Assembly (NCBI RefSeq): GCF_900078365.1
Contig: NZ_LT598653.1
Coordinates: forward strand, 2,170,001 to 2,234,000
Direction: 5' to 3'
From: an uncultured Sphingopyxis sp.
Lineage (GTDB): Bacteria; Pseudomonadota; Alphaproteobacteria; Sphingomonadales; Sphingomonadaceae
DNA: 64,000 nucleotides
Made by a program: the position numbers and the translations under genes. This document shows positions 57,655-64,000 of this stretch, in pieces. The number at the start of each line of letters is the position of its first letter. Position 1 is the first letter of the stretch. Below the pieces are notes generated by a model. It had not been told where the DNA came from, ran no database searches, and worked only from the letters and a program-made list of their open reading frames with translations.

Positions 57655-57780
57655 CTCCCCTACCGCTTGCGGGAGGGGCAGCGAGACTTGCGAGCTTGCT
57701 CGCTAGGGTCTCAGACCCTAGTCGCAGCCGGGTGGGCCGCAGGCCCACCCCTAACCCCTCCCGCAAGCGGGAGGGGAACT
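57655..57780. repeat. Inverted REP-like pair (CCCCTCCCGC family) with internal hairpins
   Basis: CCGCTTGCGGGAGGGGCAGC near 57661-57680 and CCCCTCCCGCAAGCGGGAGG near 57754-57773, joined by ~75 bases with two smaller hairpins (GAGCTTGCTC; GGTGGGCCGCAGGCCCACCC). This is the same family that sits inside the bkd E2 gene. The whole stretch 57620-58022 holds no gene, only this element and the next. Confidence 0.75.
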
Positions 57781-57915
57781 TAAAAAGAAACGGGCCGCGA
57801 GGCGGTCGCCGCACGGCCCAGTTCGGCATGACAGCCGTTAGGGAGAATGGCACACATATGCCATGCCCACCGTCCTAAAGTGGAATGGTTAATATATCAT
57901 TGGAAACCACCTGGG

Positions 57916-57995
57916 TCGTCATCCCGGCGAAGGCCGGGATCTCGCCGGTGCGTCGGAATGCGAGGGTGAGATCCCGGCCTTCGCCGGGGTGACGA
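57916..57995. repeat. Inverted pair of REP-like palindromes (CATCCCGGC family)
   Basis: CGTCATCCCGGCGAAGGCCG at 57917-57936 and the inverted GGCCTTCGCCGGGGTGACGA near 57977-57996. Same layout as 26908-26986. Confidence 0.85.
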
Positions 57996-58022
57996 TGGAA
58001 TAAGGCCGGGCTCGCCCTGTGC

Positions 58023-58430
58023 TCAGCAGCCGCCCGTGCGCCGCGCCTCGATCGCCTGCGAGAAGGGCCTGCCCTCGGCAATGCCCTGCGTGTCGATCTG
58101 GACGAGCCGGTTCGTTTCGCTGCGGATCGTCGTGCGGCCGTGCCCCGCGCCCGGGCAGGTATAGTGGACGGTCACCGAACTCGGCGTATCCTCGATCACA
58201 TAGCGCGAACAGGTCGCGCCCGGGTGATAGACCTGGATCATCCGCCGCGCGTCGCCAAGGCACATCGTCTGGACGACCGCGTCCTTGCCGCGTTCGCGCA
58301 GTTGCCAGCTGCCCTTTTCGAGCCGGTCGAGCATCGCCAGCGAAGGCGCCTGCGCCGGCACCGCCGTTGCCGCGCCCGCAAGACCGAGCACCACCAAAGA
58401 ATATCGCACGAAGGGAGAGAAGATCGCCAT
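58023..58430 (-). CDS. DUF3617-like periplasmic protein
   Basis: 135 residues from ATG 58430 (AGGTGA upstream). Signal peptide about 1-27 (VLGLAGAATAVPAQA), then MLDRLEKGSWQLRERGKDAV, CLGDARRMIQVYHPGATCSR and YTCPGAGHGRTTIRSETNRL, the sheet and Cys pattern of DUF3617-like proteins of sphingomonads. Three or four Cys could form disulphides. Function unknown. Confidence 0.72.
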   Translation of the reverse strand: MAIFSPFVRYSLVVLGLAGAATAVPAQAPSLAMLDRLEKGSWQLRERGKDAVVQTMCLGDARRMIQVYHPGATCSRYVIEDTPSSVTVHYTCPGAGHGRTTIRSETNRLVQIDTQGIAEGRPFSQAIEARRTGGC

Positions 58431-58568
58431 TTTCACCTGTCCATTGACCACCCGCACGCGGGCTGGATGCGACCCCGTTGCCCATAGCTAACAATGCGGC
58501 GCCCCCTTTTCAACCGCTTGGCGCTCGATTCGCCCGTTTCGTCGTCGGGCTTGGCCGGTTCTCTTCGG

Positions 58569-59492
58569 CTATTCGGCGCGATCGTGCGTCGCGATCTCGT
58601 CGAGCGGAATCGGGAAGAAACGCGAGCAGAAGGCACAGTCGACGACGATCCGGCCGTTGTCGTCGGCCATCTCGGCGCGCTCGGCCTCGGGAAATTGCGC
58701 AAGCACGCCGGCGAAATAGCCGGTGCTGCACCGGCACCCGCGCGACACGGTGACACCCGGCTCGACGCGCACTTCGTCTTCGTGAAACAGCCGCCACGCG
58801 AGCGTCTCGAGCGAGGTCGCGGGATCGGTGAGTTCCTCGTCCTTGAGCGTCGCCGCGATCGTCTTGGCATGTTCCCATTCGGGGTTGTCGTGGCGAACAT
58901 GGAGCCGGTCGCGCCCGACCTCGCCCTCGGGCAGATGCTGGAGCAGCAGCCCGCCGGCAAGACAGCCCGCCTCGGGATCGTGGCGCGCGGCGAGCTTGAT
59001 CAGGCTCGGAATCTGCTCCGACTGCTCGAAATAATGCTCGGCCGCTTCGCCGATCGACGTGCCTTCGAGCGGGACGATCCCCTGATAGCGTTCGCCGGTG
59101 GTCGCCTGGTCGAAGGTGATCGCAAGAAAGCCCTCGCCGAACAGCGCGAACAGCGTCGGGTCGGACCCGGCCTCGGCCAGCCGCTCAGCGTCGAACTTGA
59201 GATAGCCGCGCAGCTCGCCGCCGCGATAATCGCAGACGAGCAGTTCGACCGGCCCGCCGCCGGTCTGCGCCTGCAGCGTCAGCTGACCATTCTCATCCTT
59301 GAGTGTCGAGCCGAGCAGTACGGTGAGCACCAGCGCCTCGGCGAGCAGCTTTTCGGCGACCGGCGGATAATTGTGCGCGCCGATGATCGTCTGGAGCGCG
59401 GGCCCGAGCCGCACCAGCCGCCCGCGCACATGGCGCTCGGCGATGGTGAACAGCAACGGCTGGTCGAACCAGGTTTCGATGGTCTCGCTCAC
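58569..59492 (-). CDS. hslO: Hsp33 redox-regulated chaperone
   Basis: Holdase that is switched on by oxidation. 307 residues from GTG 59492 (AAGGA directly before). Core domain residues 1-230 (AEKLLAEALVLTVLLGSTLK; LQAQTGGGPVELLVCDYRGG), flexible linker, and the C-terminal zinc switch with CRC (SRGCRCSTGYF) and CAFC (VVDCAFCSRFF). All four Cys are present, so redox control should be intact. It follows argF by ten bases and the genes are likely co-transcribed with argD and argF. Confidence 0.92.
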   Translation of the reverse strand: MSETIETWFDQPLLFTIAERHVRGRLVRLGPALQTIIGAHNYPPVAEKLLAEALVLTVLLGSTLKDENGQLTLQAQTGGGPVELLVCDYRGGELRGYLKFDAERLAEAGSDPTLFALFGEGFLAITFDQATTGERYQGIVPLEGTSIGEAAEHYFEQSEQIPSLIKLAARHDPEAGCLAGGLLLQHLPEGEVGRDRLHVRHDNPEWEHAKTIAATLKDEELTDPATSLETLAWRLFHEDEVRVEPGVTVSRGCRCSTGYFAGVLAQFPEAERAEMADDNGRIVVDCAFCSRFFPIPLDEIATHDRAE

Positions 59493-59502
59493 GTCCTTGA
59501 AC

Positions 59503-60429
59503 TCATAATTTCCCGAGCGCCCAGAGCAGGATCGACTTCTGCGCATGGACGCGGTTTTCGGCCTCGTCCCACACGCGCGACTGCGCGCCGTCGATCACCG
59601 CATCGACCACCTCGTCGCCGCGGTGCGCGGGCAGGCAATGAAGGAAGATCGCGTCGCCCTTGGCCCCCGCCATCAGCCGCTCGTCGACCCGGTAGGGCGC
59701 CATCGCCGCGATCTTGTTATGCGCATGATCCTGCCCCATCGACACCCAGGTATCGGTGACGACAAGGTCGGCGCCCGCGACGGCTTCGTGCGCATCGCGC
59801 ACGATGTCGACGCGCGATCCCTTTGCGCGCGCCGCCTCGACGAAGCTTGCGTCGGGCTCATAGCCCTGCGGCACGCCCGCGCGGACGTGGAAGCCGAACA
59901 GCCCCGCGGCCTCGATCAGCGAGGCGAGGACATTGTTGCCGTCGCCGAGCCAGGCGAGTTCGAGCCCGGGCAGCGCCTTGCCGCTCTCGACCACCGTCAA
60001 GAGGTCGGCGACGATCTGGCACGGATGCGACAGGTCGGTGAGACCGTTGATCACCGGGACGCTCGCATATTCGGCGAGCTCCTCGACCTTCGCATGATCG
60101 TCGGTACGGATCATGATCGCGTCGGCATAGCGCGACAGCACGCGCGCCGTATCGGCGATCGTCTCGCCGCGCCCGAGCTGCGTCGTGCCCGCGTCCATGA
60201 TCATCGGCACCCCGCCGAGCTGGCGGATCGCGATGTCGAACGAGGCGCGGGTGCGCGTCGAATTCTTCTCGAACACCATCGCCAGCACATGGTCGGCGAG
60301 CGGCGCATCGGCGTCGGGCTTTGCCTTCGGCCAGCCCGCGCGCGCCGCCTTGCGGTCGATCGCGTCGGAGAGCATCGCCGCGACCGCGTCGCCGCCGGCG
60401 TCGGACAGGTTCAGAAAGCGCCGCATCAT
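59503..60429 (-). CDS. argF: Ornithine carbamoyltransferase
   Basis: Makes citrulline from ornithine and carbamoyl phosphate. 308 residues from ATG 60429 (GGAGGGC upstream). Carbamoyl-phosphate motif STRTR in FEKNSTRTRASFD, DLSHPCQ, DTWVSMGQ for ornithine, and HCLPAHRG. In the arginine cluster argD-argF with hslO. Confidence 0.95.
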   Translation of the reverse strand: MMRRFLNLSDAGGDAVAAMLSDAIDRKAARAGWPKAKPDADAPLADHVLAMVFEKNSTRTRASFDIAIRQLGGVPMIMDAGTTQLGRGETIADTARVLSRYADAIMIRTDDHAKVEELAEYASVPVINGLTDLSHPCQIVADLLTVVESGKALPGLELAWLGDGNNVLASLIEAAGLFGFHVRAGVPQGYEPDASFVEAARAKGSRVDIVRDAHEAVAGADLVVTDTWVSMGQDHAHNKIAAMAPYRVDERLMAGAKGDAIFLHCLPAHRGDEVVDAVIDGAQSRVWDEAENRVHAQKSILLWALGKL

Positions 60430-60457
60430 GCCCTCCGTTCTGCAGGAACGGAAAACA

Positions 60458-61645
60458 TCAGGACTCGGGCGGCGTATAGCTCGCCGCGCCTGCCGACAGT
60501 TTCTCGATGAATTCGGCGATATGGCTGTCGTCGATGTTGAGCGGCGGCAGCACGCGAACGACATTCTCGCCCGCCGCGACGGTCAGCAGCCCATGGTTGT
60601 CGCGCAGGTGCGCGACGAACGCACGGCTGTCCGAATGGAGCTTGAGCCCCAGCATCAGGCCGACGCCGCGCACGCTGTCGAACAGATGGTCGTGGTTCGG
60701 GATGAGCTGTTCGAGCGCGCCGCGCAGCCGCTCGCCGGTCGCCTTGACCTGGTCGAGAAAGCCGTCTTCGAGGACCACGTCGAGCACCGCCTGCCCCGCC
60801 GCGCAGGCGAGCGGGTTGCCGCCATAGGTCGAACCATGGGTACCGATGACCATGCCGCGCGCCGCCTTTTCGGTCGCAAGGCAGGCGCCCATCGGGAAGC
60901 CGCCGCCGATACCCTTGGCGCTCGCCATGATGTCGGGGGTCACGCCATAATGTTCATAGGCATAAAGATGGCCGGTGCGCGCGACGCCGCACTGGACCTC
61001 GTCGAACACGAGCATCAGGTCTCGCTTGTCGCAGATGTCGCGCAGCGCCTGCAGGAAGGGCTGCGACGCCGGGCGGATACCGCCCTCGCCCTGAATCGGC
61101 TCGACGAGGAAACCCGCTGTGTTGTCGTCGACGAGGTCGAGCGCGGCGTTGATGTCGTCGAACGGCGCATAGGCGAAGCCGGGCAGCAGCGGGTCGAAAC
61201 CCTTGCGCAGCTTTTCCTGATTGGTCGCGGAGATGGTGCCGAGCGTGCGGCCGTGAAAGGCGTTGTTGAAGGTGATCAGATTATGCTTCTCGGGATTGCC
61301 CGCGCTCGAATGATAGGCGCGCGCGGTCTTGATCGCGCATTCGACCGCCTCGGCGCCCGAATTGGTAAGGAAGACCGTGTCGGCAAAAGTGTTTTCGACC
61401 AGCCGGGCGGCATAGGCCTCGCCCTGCGGGCTGCCATAGAGGTTCGACACGTGCATCAGCGTCGCTGCCTGATCCTGAATCGCCTTGGTCAGGTGCGGAT
61501 GGCCGTGACCGAGCAGGTTGACCGCGATGCCGCTCGCGAAGTCCAGATAACGTTCGCCGCGCTCGCCGATCAGCCAGGCGCCCTCGCCGCGCACCGGACG
61601 CACACCGCACCGGGGGTATACGGGCATCAGCGGCGTGATCGTCAT
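60458..61645 (-). CDS. argD: Acetylornithine/succinyldiaminopimelate aminotransferase
   Basis: PLP enzyme of arginine (and possibly lysine) synthesis. 395 residues from ATG 61645 (AAAGG upstream). NSGAEAVECAIKTAR, AFHGRTLGT, VEPIQGEGGI, LMLVFDEVQCGVARTG and the Schiff-base Lys in MASAKGIGGGFP. 28 bases before argF, same strand. Confidence 0.94.
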   Translation of the reverse strand: MTITPLMPVYPRCGVRPVRGEGAWLIGERGERYLDFASGIAVNLLGHGHPHLTKAIQDQAATLMHVSNLYGSPQGEAYAARLVENTFADTVFLTNSGAEAVECAIKTARAYHSSAGNPEKHNLITFNNAFHGRTLGTISATNQEKLRKGFDPLLPGFAYAPFDDINAALDLVDDNTAGFLVEPIQGEGGIRPASQPFLQALRDICDKRDLMLVFDEVQCGVARTGHLYAYEHYGVTPDIMASAKGIGGGFPMGACLATEKAARGMVIGTHGSTYGGNPLACAAGQAVLDVVLEDGFLDQVKATGERLRGALEQLIPNHDHLFDSVRGVGLMLGLKLHSDSRAFVAHLRDNHGLLTVAAGENVVRVLPPLNIDDSHIAEFIEKLSAGAASYTPPES

Positions 61646-61748
61646 GGCAGGCACCTTTCAGTCAAAAGTAAAAAGGCGACCCATGTGCGGGCCGCCCTCG
61701 GTCGGGTCGTCCCTATACTGCCGCGGCCGGAGCCGCGTCAACACGGGG

Positions 61749-62735
61749 CTAGAGCGCCTTGCCTGCCGCCATCGTCAGCGCGAGCGAGCGTTTGCGCGCA
61801 TCGTGATCGTACATCGACGAAGCGATGATGACCTCGTCCACTCCGGTGCGCGCCACGAACGCCTTCAGCCCCGCCGCGATGTCGTCGGCGGTGCCGACCG
61901 CCGAGCATTGCAACACATGGTCGAGGATCGCGCGCGCATTGGGCGGCAGGCTGTCCTTATAGCCCGCGAGCGGCGGCTTCATCTTGCCCGGATTGCCGGT
62001 GCGGAGCGCGACGAAGGCCTGCTGCTGCGACGAGGCGAGCAGCTCGGCCTCCTCGCGCGTGTCGGCGGCGAAGGCGTTGAACGCCGCCGCGGCATAGGGC
62101 TCGGCAAGCTGCTCCGACGGCTTGAACTGGCGGCGGTAGATGTCGAGCGCCTCATCGAGCGCGTCGGGCGCGAAATGGCTGGCGAAGGCGTAGGGCAGCC
62201 CGAGCATCGCCGCGAGTTGCGCGCCGAACAGGCTCGATCCCAATATCCACAGCGGGACGTTCGTCCCCTCGCCCGGCACCGCGCGGATGCCGAGCCGATC
62301 GTCGCCGGCGAGAAAAGCCTGCAATTCGACGACATCCTGCGGAAATTGCCGCTCGTCGCTCGCGAGATTGCGGCGGAGCGCGCGCGCGACGACGCCGTCG
62401 GAGCCCGGCGCGCGGCCGAGGCCGAGATCGACGCGGCCGGGGAAGAGGGCTTCCAACGTGCCAAACTGTTCGGCGATCACCATCGGCGCGTGGTTCGGCA
62501 GCATGATCCCGCCCGCGCCGATGCGGATTTTCGAGGTCGCATGCCCGATATGCGCGAGCACGACCGAGGTCGCGGCGCTCGCGATCCCCGCCATGCCGTG
62601 ATGCTCGGCGACCCAGTAACGTTCGTAACCGAGCGCCTCGGCGTGTCTTGCGAGATCGGCGGCATTGGCGAGCGACTCGGCGATCGTGCCGCTATCGGTG
62701 ACGGGCACGAGGTCGAGGAAAGAGAGTTTCGTCAT
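61749..62735 (-). CDS. LLM-class (luciferase-like) flavin oxidoreductase
   Basis: 328 residues from ATG 62735. Matches the MsnO8/'alkanal monooxygenase alpha-like' group: MTKLSFLDLVPVTDSGTIAE, ALGYERYWVAEHHGMAGIAS, IRIGAGGIMLPNHAPMVIAE, VDLGLGRAPGSD. TIM-barrel, FMN-dependent; substrate unknown. Separated from argD by ~100 bases. Confidence 0.9.
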   Translation of the reverse strand: MTKLSFLDLVPVTDSGTIAESLANAADLARHAEALGYERYWVAEHHGMAGIASAATSVVLAHIGHATSKIRIGAGGIMLPNHAPMVIAEQFGTLEALFPGRVDLGLGRAPGSDGVVARALRRNLASDERQFPQDVVELQAFLAGDDRLGIRAVPGEGTNVPLWILGSSLFGAQLAAMLGLPYAFASHFAPDALDEALDIYRRQFKPSEQLAEPYAAAAFNAFAADTREEAELLASSQQQAFVALRTGNPGKMKPPLAGYKDSLPPNARAILDHVLQCSAVGTADDIAAGLKAFVARTGVDEVIIASSMYDHDARKRSLALTMAAGKAL

Positions 62736-62778
62736 GAAACCGATATGCGATTGGGAAGCGAGAGGTTCAACCACCCAT

Positions 62779-62855
62779 CGTCGCCCCCGCGCAGGCGGGG
62801 GCCGCCGGCAACCTGCGCAAGGCCGATTGCGGCCCCCGCCTTCGCGGGGGCGACG
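62779..62855. repeat. Inverted pair of REP-like palindromes (GTCGCCCCCGC family)
   Basis: Units at 62779-62805 and 62829-62855, with only 23 bases between. Third occurrence of this pair. Here the neighbours are not convergent, so the element is between two same-strand genes. Confidence 0.8.
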
Positions 62856-62877
62856 CTTTTTCCCTACTCCCCCTCGC

Positions 62878-63330
62878 CTACCCCCGCTCGTCCTTGGGCG
62901 AATCCATCAGCACATAGGTGGTGATCGAATGCACCTGCGGCAGCACGCCGAGCACTTCGGTATGGAAATGCTTGTAGGACGCGAGATCCGCGGTTTCGAC
63001 GCGCAGCAGATATTCGATCGTGCCGGTGATATTGTGGCATTCGCGCACTTCGGGCGCCTCGGCCATCGCCGCCTCGAAACCGATCTGCGATGCCTTGGTG
63101 TGCGACGACAGGCCGACGGTCACATAGGCGAGGAAGGTCAGCCCGAGCTTCGCGGGGTCGATCACCGCGCGATACCCCTTGATCACCCCGCAGCGTTCGA
63201 ATTCCTGCACCCGGCGCAGACAGGCCGAGGGCGACAGCCCGACGCGCTCGGCGAGCTCGATGTTCGAGATTCGCCCGTCGCGCGATAGTTCTTGCAATAT
63301 CTTGCGGCCGATGGCGTCGATCTTGGTCAT
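62878..63330 (-). CDS. Lrp/AsnC family regulator
   Basis: 150 residues from ATG 63330 (MTKIDAIGRKILQELSRDGR); ATG 63339 adds MQY. N-terminal HTH ISNIELAERVGLSPSACLRR, linker, and C-terminal RAM/ACT domain binding amino acids (FLAYVTVGLSSHT; RECHNITGTIEYLLRVE). Divergent from a LysE-type exporter 73 bases away, the usual pairing in which the regulator induces export of an amino acid. Confidence 0.92.
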   Translation of the reverse strand: MTKIDAIGRKILQELSRDGRISNIELAERVGLSPSACLRRVQEFERCGVIKGYRAVIDPAKLGLTFLAYVTVGLSSHTKASQIGFEAAMAEAPEVRECHNITGTIEYLLRVETADLASYKHFHTEVLGVLPQVHSITTYVLMDSPKDERG

Positions 63331-63339
63331 ATATTGCAT

Positions 63340-63403
63340 AATATAGCCGAACGCGGCCTATCTTTGCAATCCATCGCGCATCGAAACGCATTATGTTGCG
63401 CGC
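63340..63403. promoter_or_regulatory. Divergent promoter region of Lrp and LysE genes
   Basis: The 64-73 bases between the starts include the near-palindrome ATATTGCATAATAT (63331-63344), a plausible Lrp site placed to control both genes. Confidence 0.45.
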
Positions 63404-63994
63404 ATGGAACAAACCACCCTCGCCGCGCTCTCCGCCTTCGCGCTCGTCTCGTCGATCACGCCGGGACCGAACAATATGATGCTGATGGCCTCGGGCGCCA
63501 ATTTCGGCCTGCGCCGCACGGTGCCGCATGCGCTCGGCGTCGGCATCGGCTTCACGCTGATGATCGTCCTCGTCGGTGTCGGGCTGATGGGGCTTTTCGA
63601 CCTGTTCCCGGTGCTGAACACCGTGCTCAAGGTGGTGAGCGTCGCCTATCTGCTCTGGCTCGCGTGGAAGATCGCCAACGCTGCCGCGCCCGATACGGCG
63701 GGCAGCGCGCGCGGCAGACCGATGAGCTTCTTTCAGGCGGTGCTGTTCCAGTGGGTCAATCCCAAGGCCTGGTCGATGGCGCTCACCGCGATCGCGCTCT
63801 ACGCGCCCGACCGCAATTTCGCCGCGGTGCTATTCGTCGCGCTGATCTTCGGCATCATCAACCTCCCCTCGACCAGCCTGTGGGCGGTGATGGGCGTGTC
63901 GCTGCGCGGCTGGCTGTCGAGTCCCGCGCGCCTCAAGGTGTTCAACTGGACGATGGCGGCGTTGCTCGTCGGCTCGCTCGCGCTGCTGATCTGA
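63404..63994 (+). CDS. LysE family amino-acid exporter
   Basis: 196 residues, six spans. N-terminal SSITPGPNNMMLMASGANFG is the LysE/RhtB signature; FFQAVLFQWVNPKAWSMALT (WxNPKAW) marks the fourth helix. Complete: the stop is six bases before the end of the window. Likely exports an amino acid or analogue under the divergent Lrp regulator. Confidence 0.93.
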   Translation: MEQTTLAALSAFALVSSITPGPNNMMLMASGANFGLRRTVPHALGVGIGFTLMIVLVGVGLMGLFDLFPVLNTVLKVVSVAYLLWLAWKIANAAAPDTAGSARGRPMSFFQAVLFQWVNPKAWSMALTAIALYAPDRNFAAVLFVALIFGIINLPSTSLWAVMGVSLRGWLSSPARLKVFNWTMAALLVGSLALLI

Positions 63995-64000
63995 TTGCAC

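Noticed and set aside
57779..57900. Possible terminator or sRNA in AACGGGCCGCGAGG...CGGCCC
   Set aside because: Stem is short with a large loop and no T-run; nothing supports a transcript.

Overview
The window is a high-GC chromosomal segment of an alphaproteobacterium, most likely of the order Sphingomonadales (Sphingopyxis or Sphingomonas type). The reasons are a CpdR-type response regulator, an EipA/DUF1134 envelope protein, the zapA-6S RNA-fau order, a fused-promoter cytochrome bc1 operon (petABC), a TonB/TonB-receptor/PiuC iron locus, and many short REP-like palindromes between genes. The genus is an inference; no 16S rRNA lies in the window.

Layout. 1-4967: end of transketolase, a small ORF with zapA, 6S RNA, fau, DUF2842, tRNA-Asp and an AI-2E family permease. 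5133-12910: four same-strand genes for exported proteins with DUF11-like repeats, ending in a 1,695-residue protein whose second half looks like an outer-membrane barrel. 13033-16814: a branched-chain 2-oxoacid dehydrogenase operon (E1alpha, E1beta, E2); the E2 gene carries REP sequence, a 150-bp tandem duplication and a frameshift. 16908-22729: thyA, a RadC/JAMM protein, tRNA-Pro, N-formylglutamate amidohydrolase, cpdR, tRNA-Val, an SDR and an alpha/beta hydrolase. 22890-29990: iron region with tonB, a siderophore receptor and piuC facing an apbE-DUF4198-DUF2271-PepSY operon; both sides have Fur-box-like sequences.

30165-47109 is a 16.9-kb genomic island in the 3' end of tRNA-Ser(GCT). It is bounded by identical 19-bp copies of the tRNA end, with a tyrosine integrase beside the tRNA. 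It carries a DUF6771 protein, a Zn-ribbon protein, one degenerate and one intact SRAP protein, a divergent reverse transcriptase split by an IS3-family element (the IS is flanked by an 88-bp duplication of the target), a serine resolvase, and a tightly packed operon: GIY-YIG nuclease, winged-helix protein, hsdM, hsdS, hsdR, a YgjP-type metallopeptidase and a HEPN protein. Most of this cargo looks defence related. A 14-bp palindrome recurs at gene starts within the island.

47186-64000 returns to core genes: eipA, apt, petCBA, trmL-hemF, two related membrane proteins, lipB, a lipoprotein, queE-queC, a DUF3617-like protein, hslO-argF-argD, an LLM flavin oxidoreductase, and a divergent Lrp regulator / LysE exporter pair.

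The strongest candidates for something undescribed are the island's reverse transcriptase with an SDN instead of a DD active site, the type I restriction operon extended by a translationally coupled protease and HEPN protein, and the four-gene DUF11/barrel locus. None of these functions can be proved from sequence alone.
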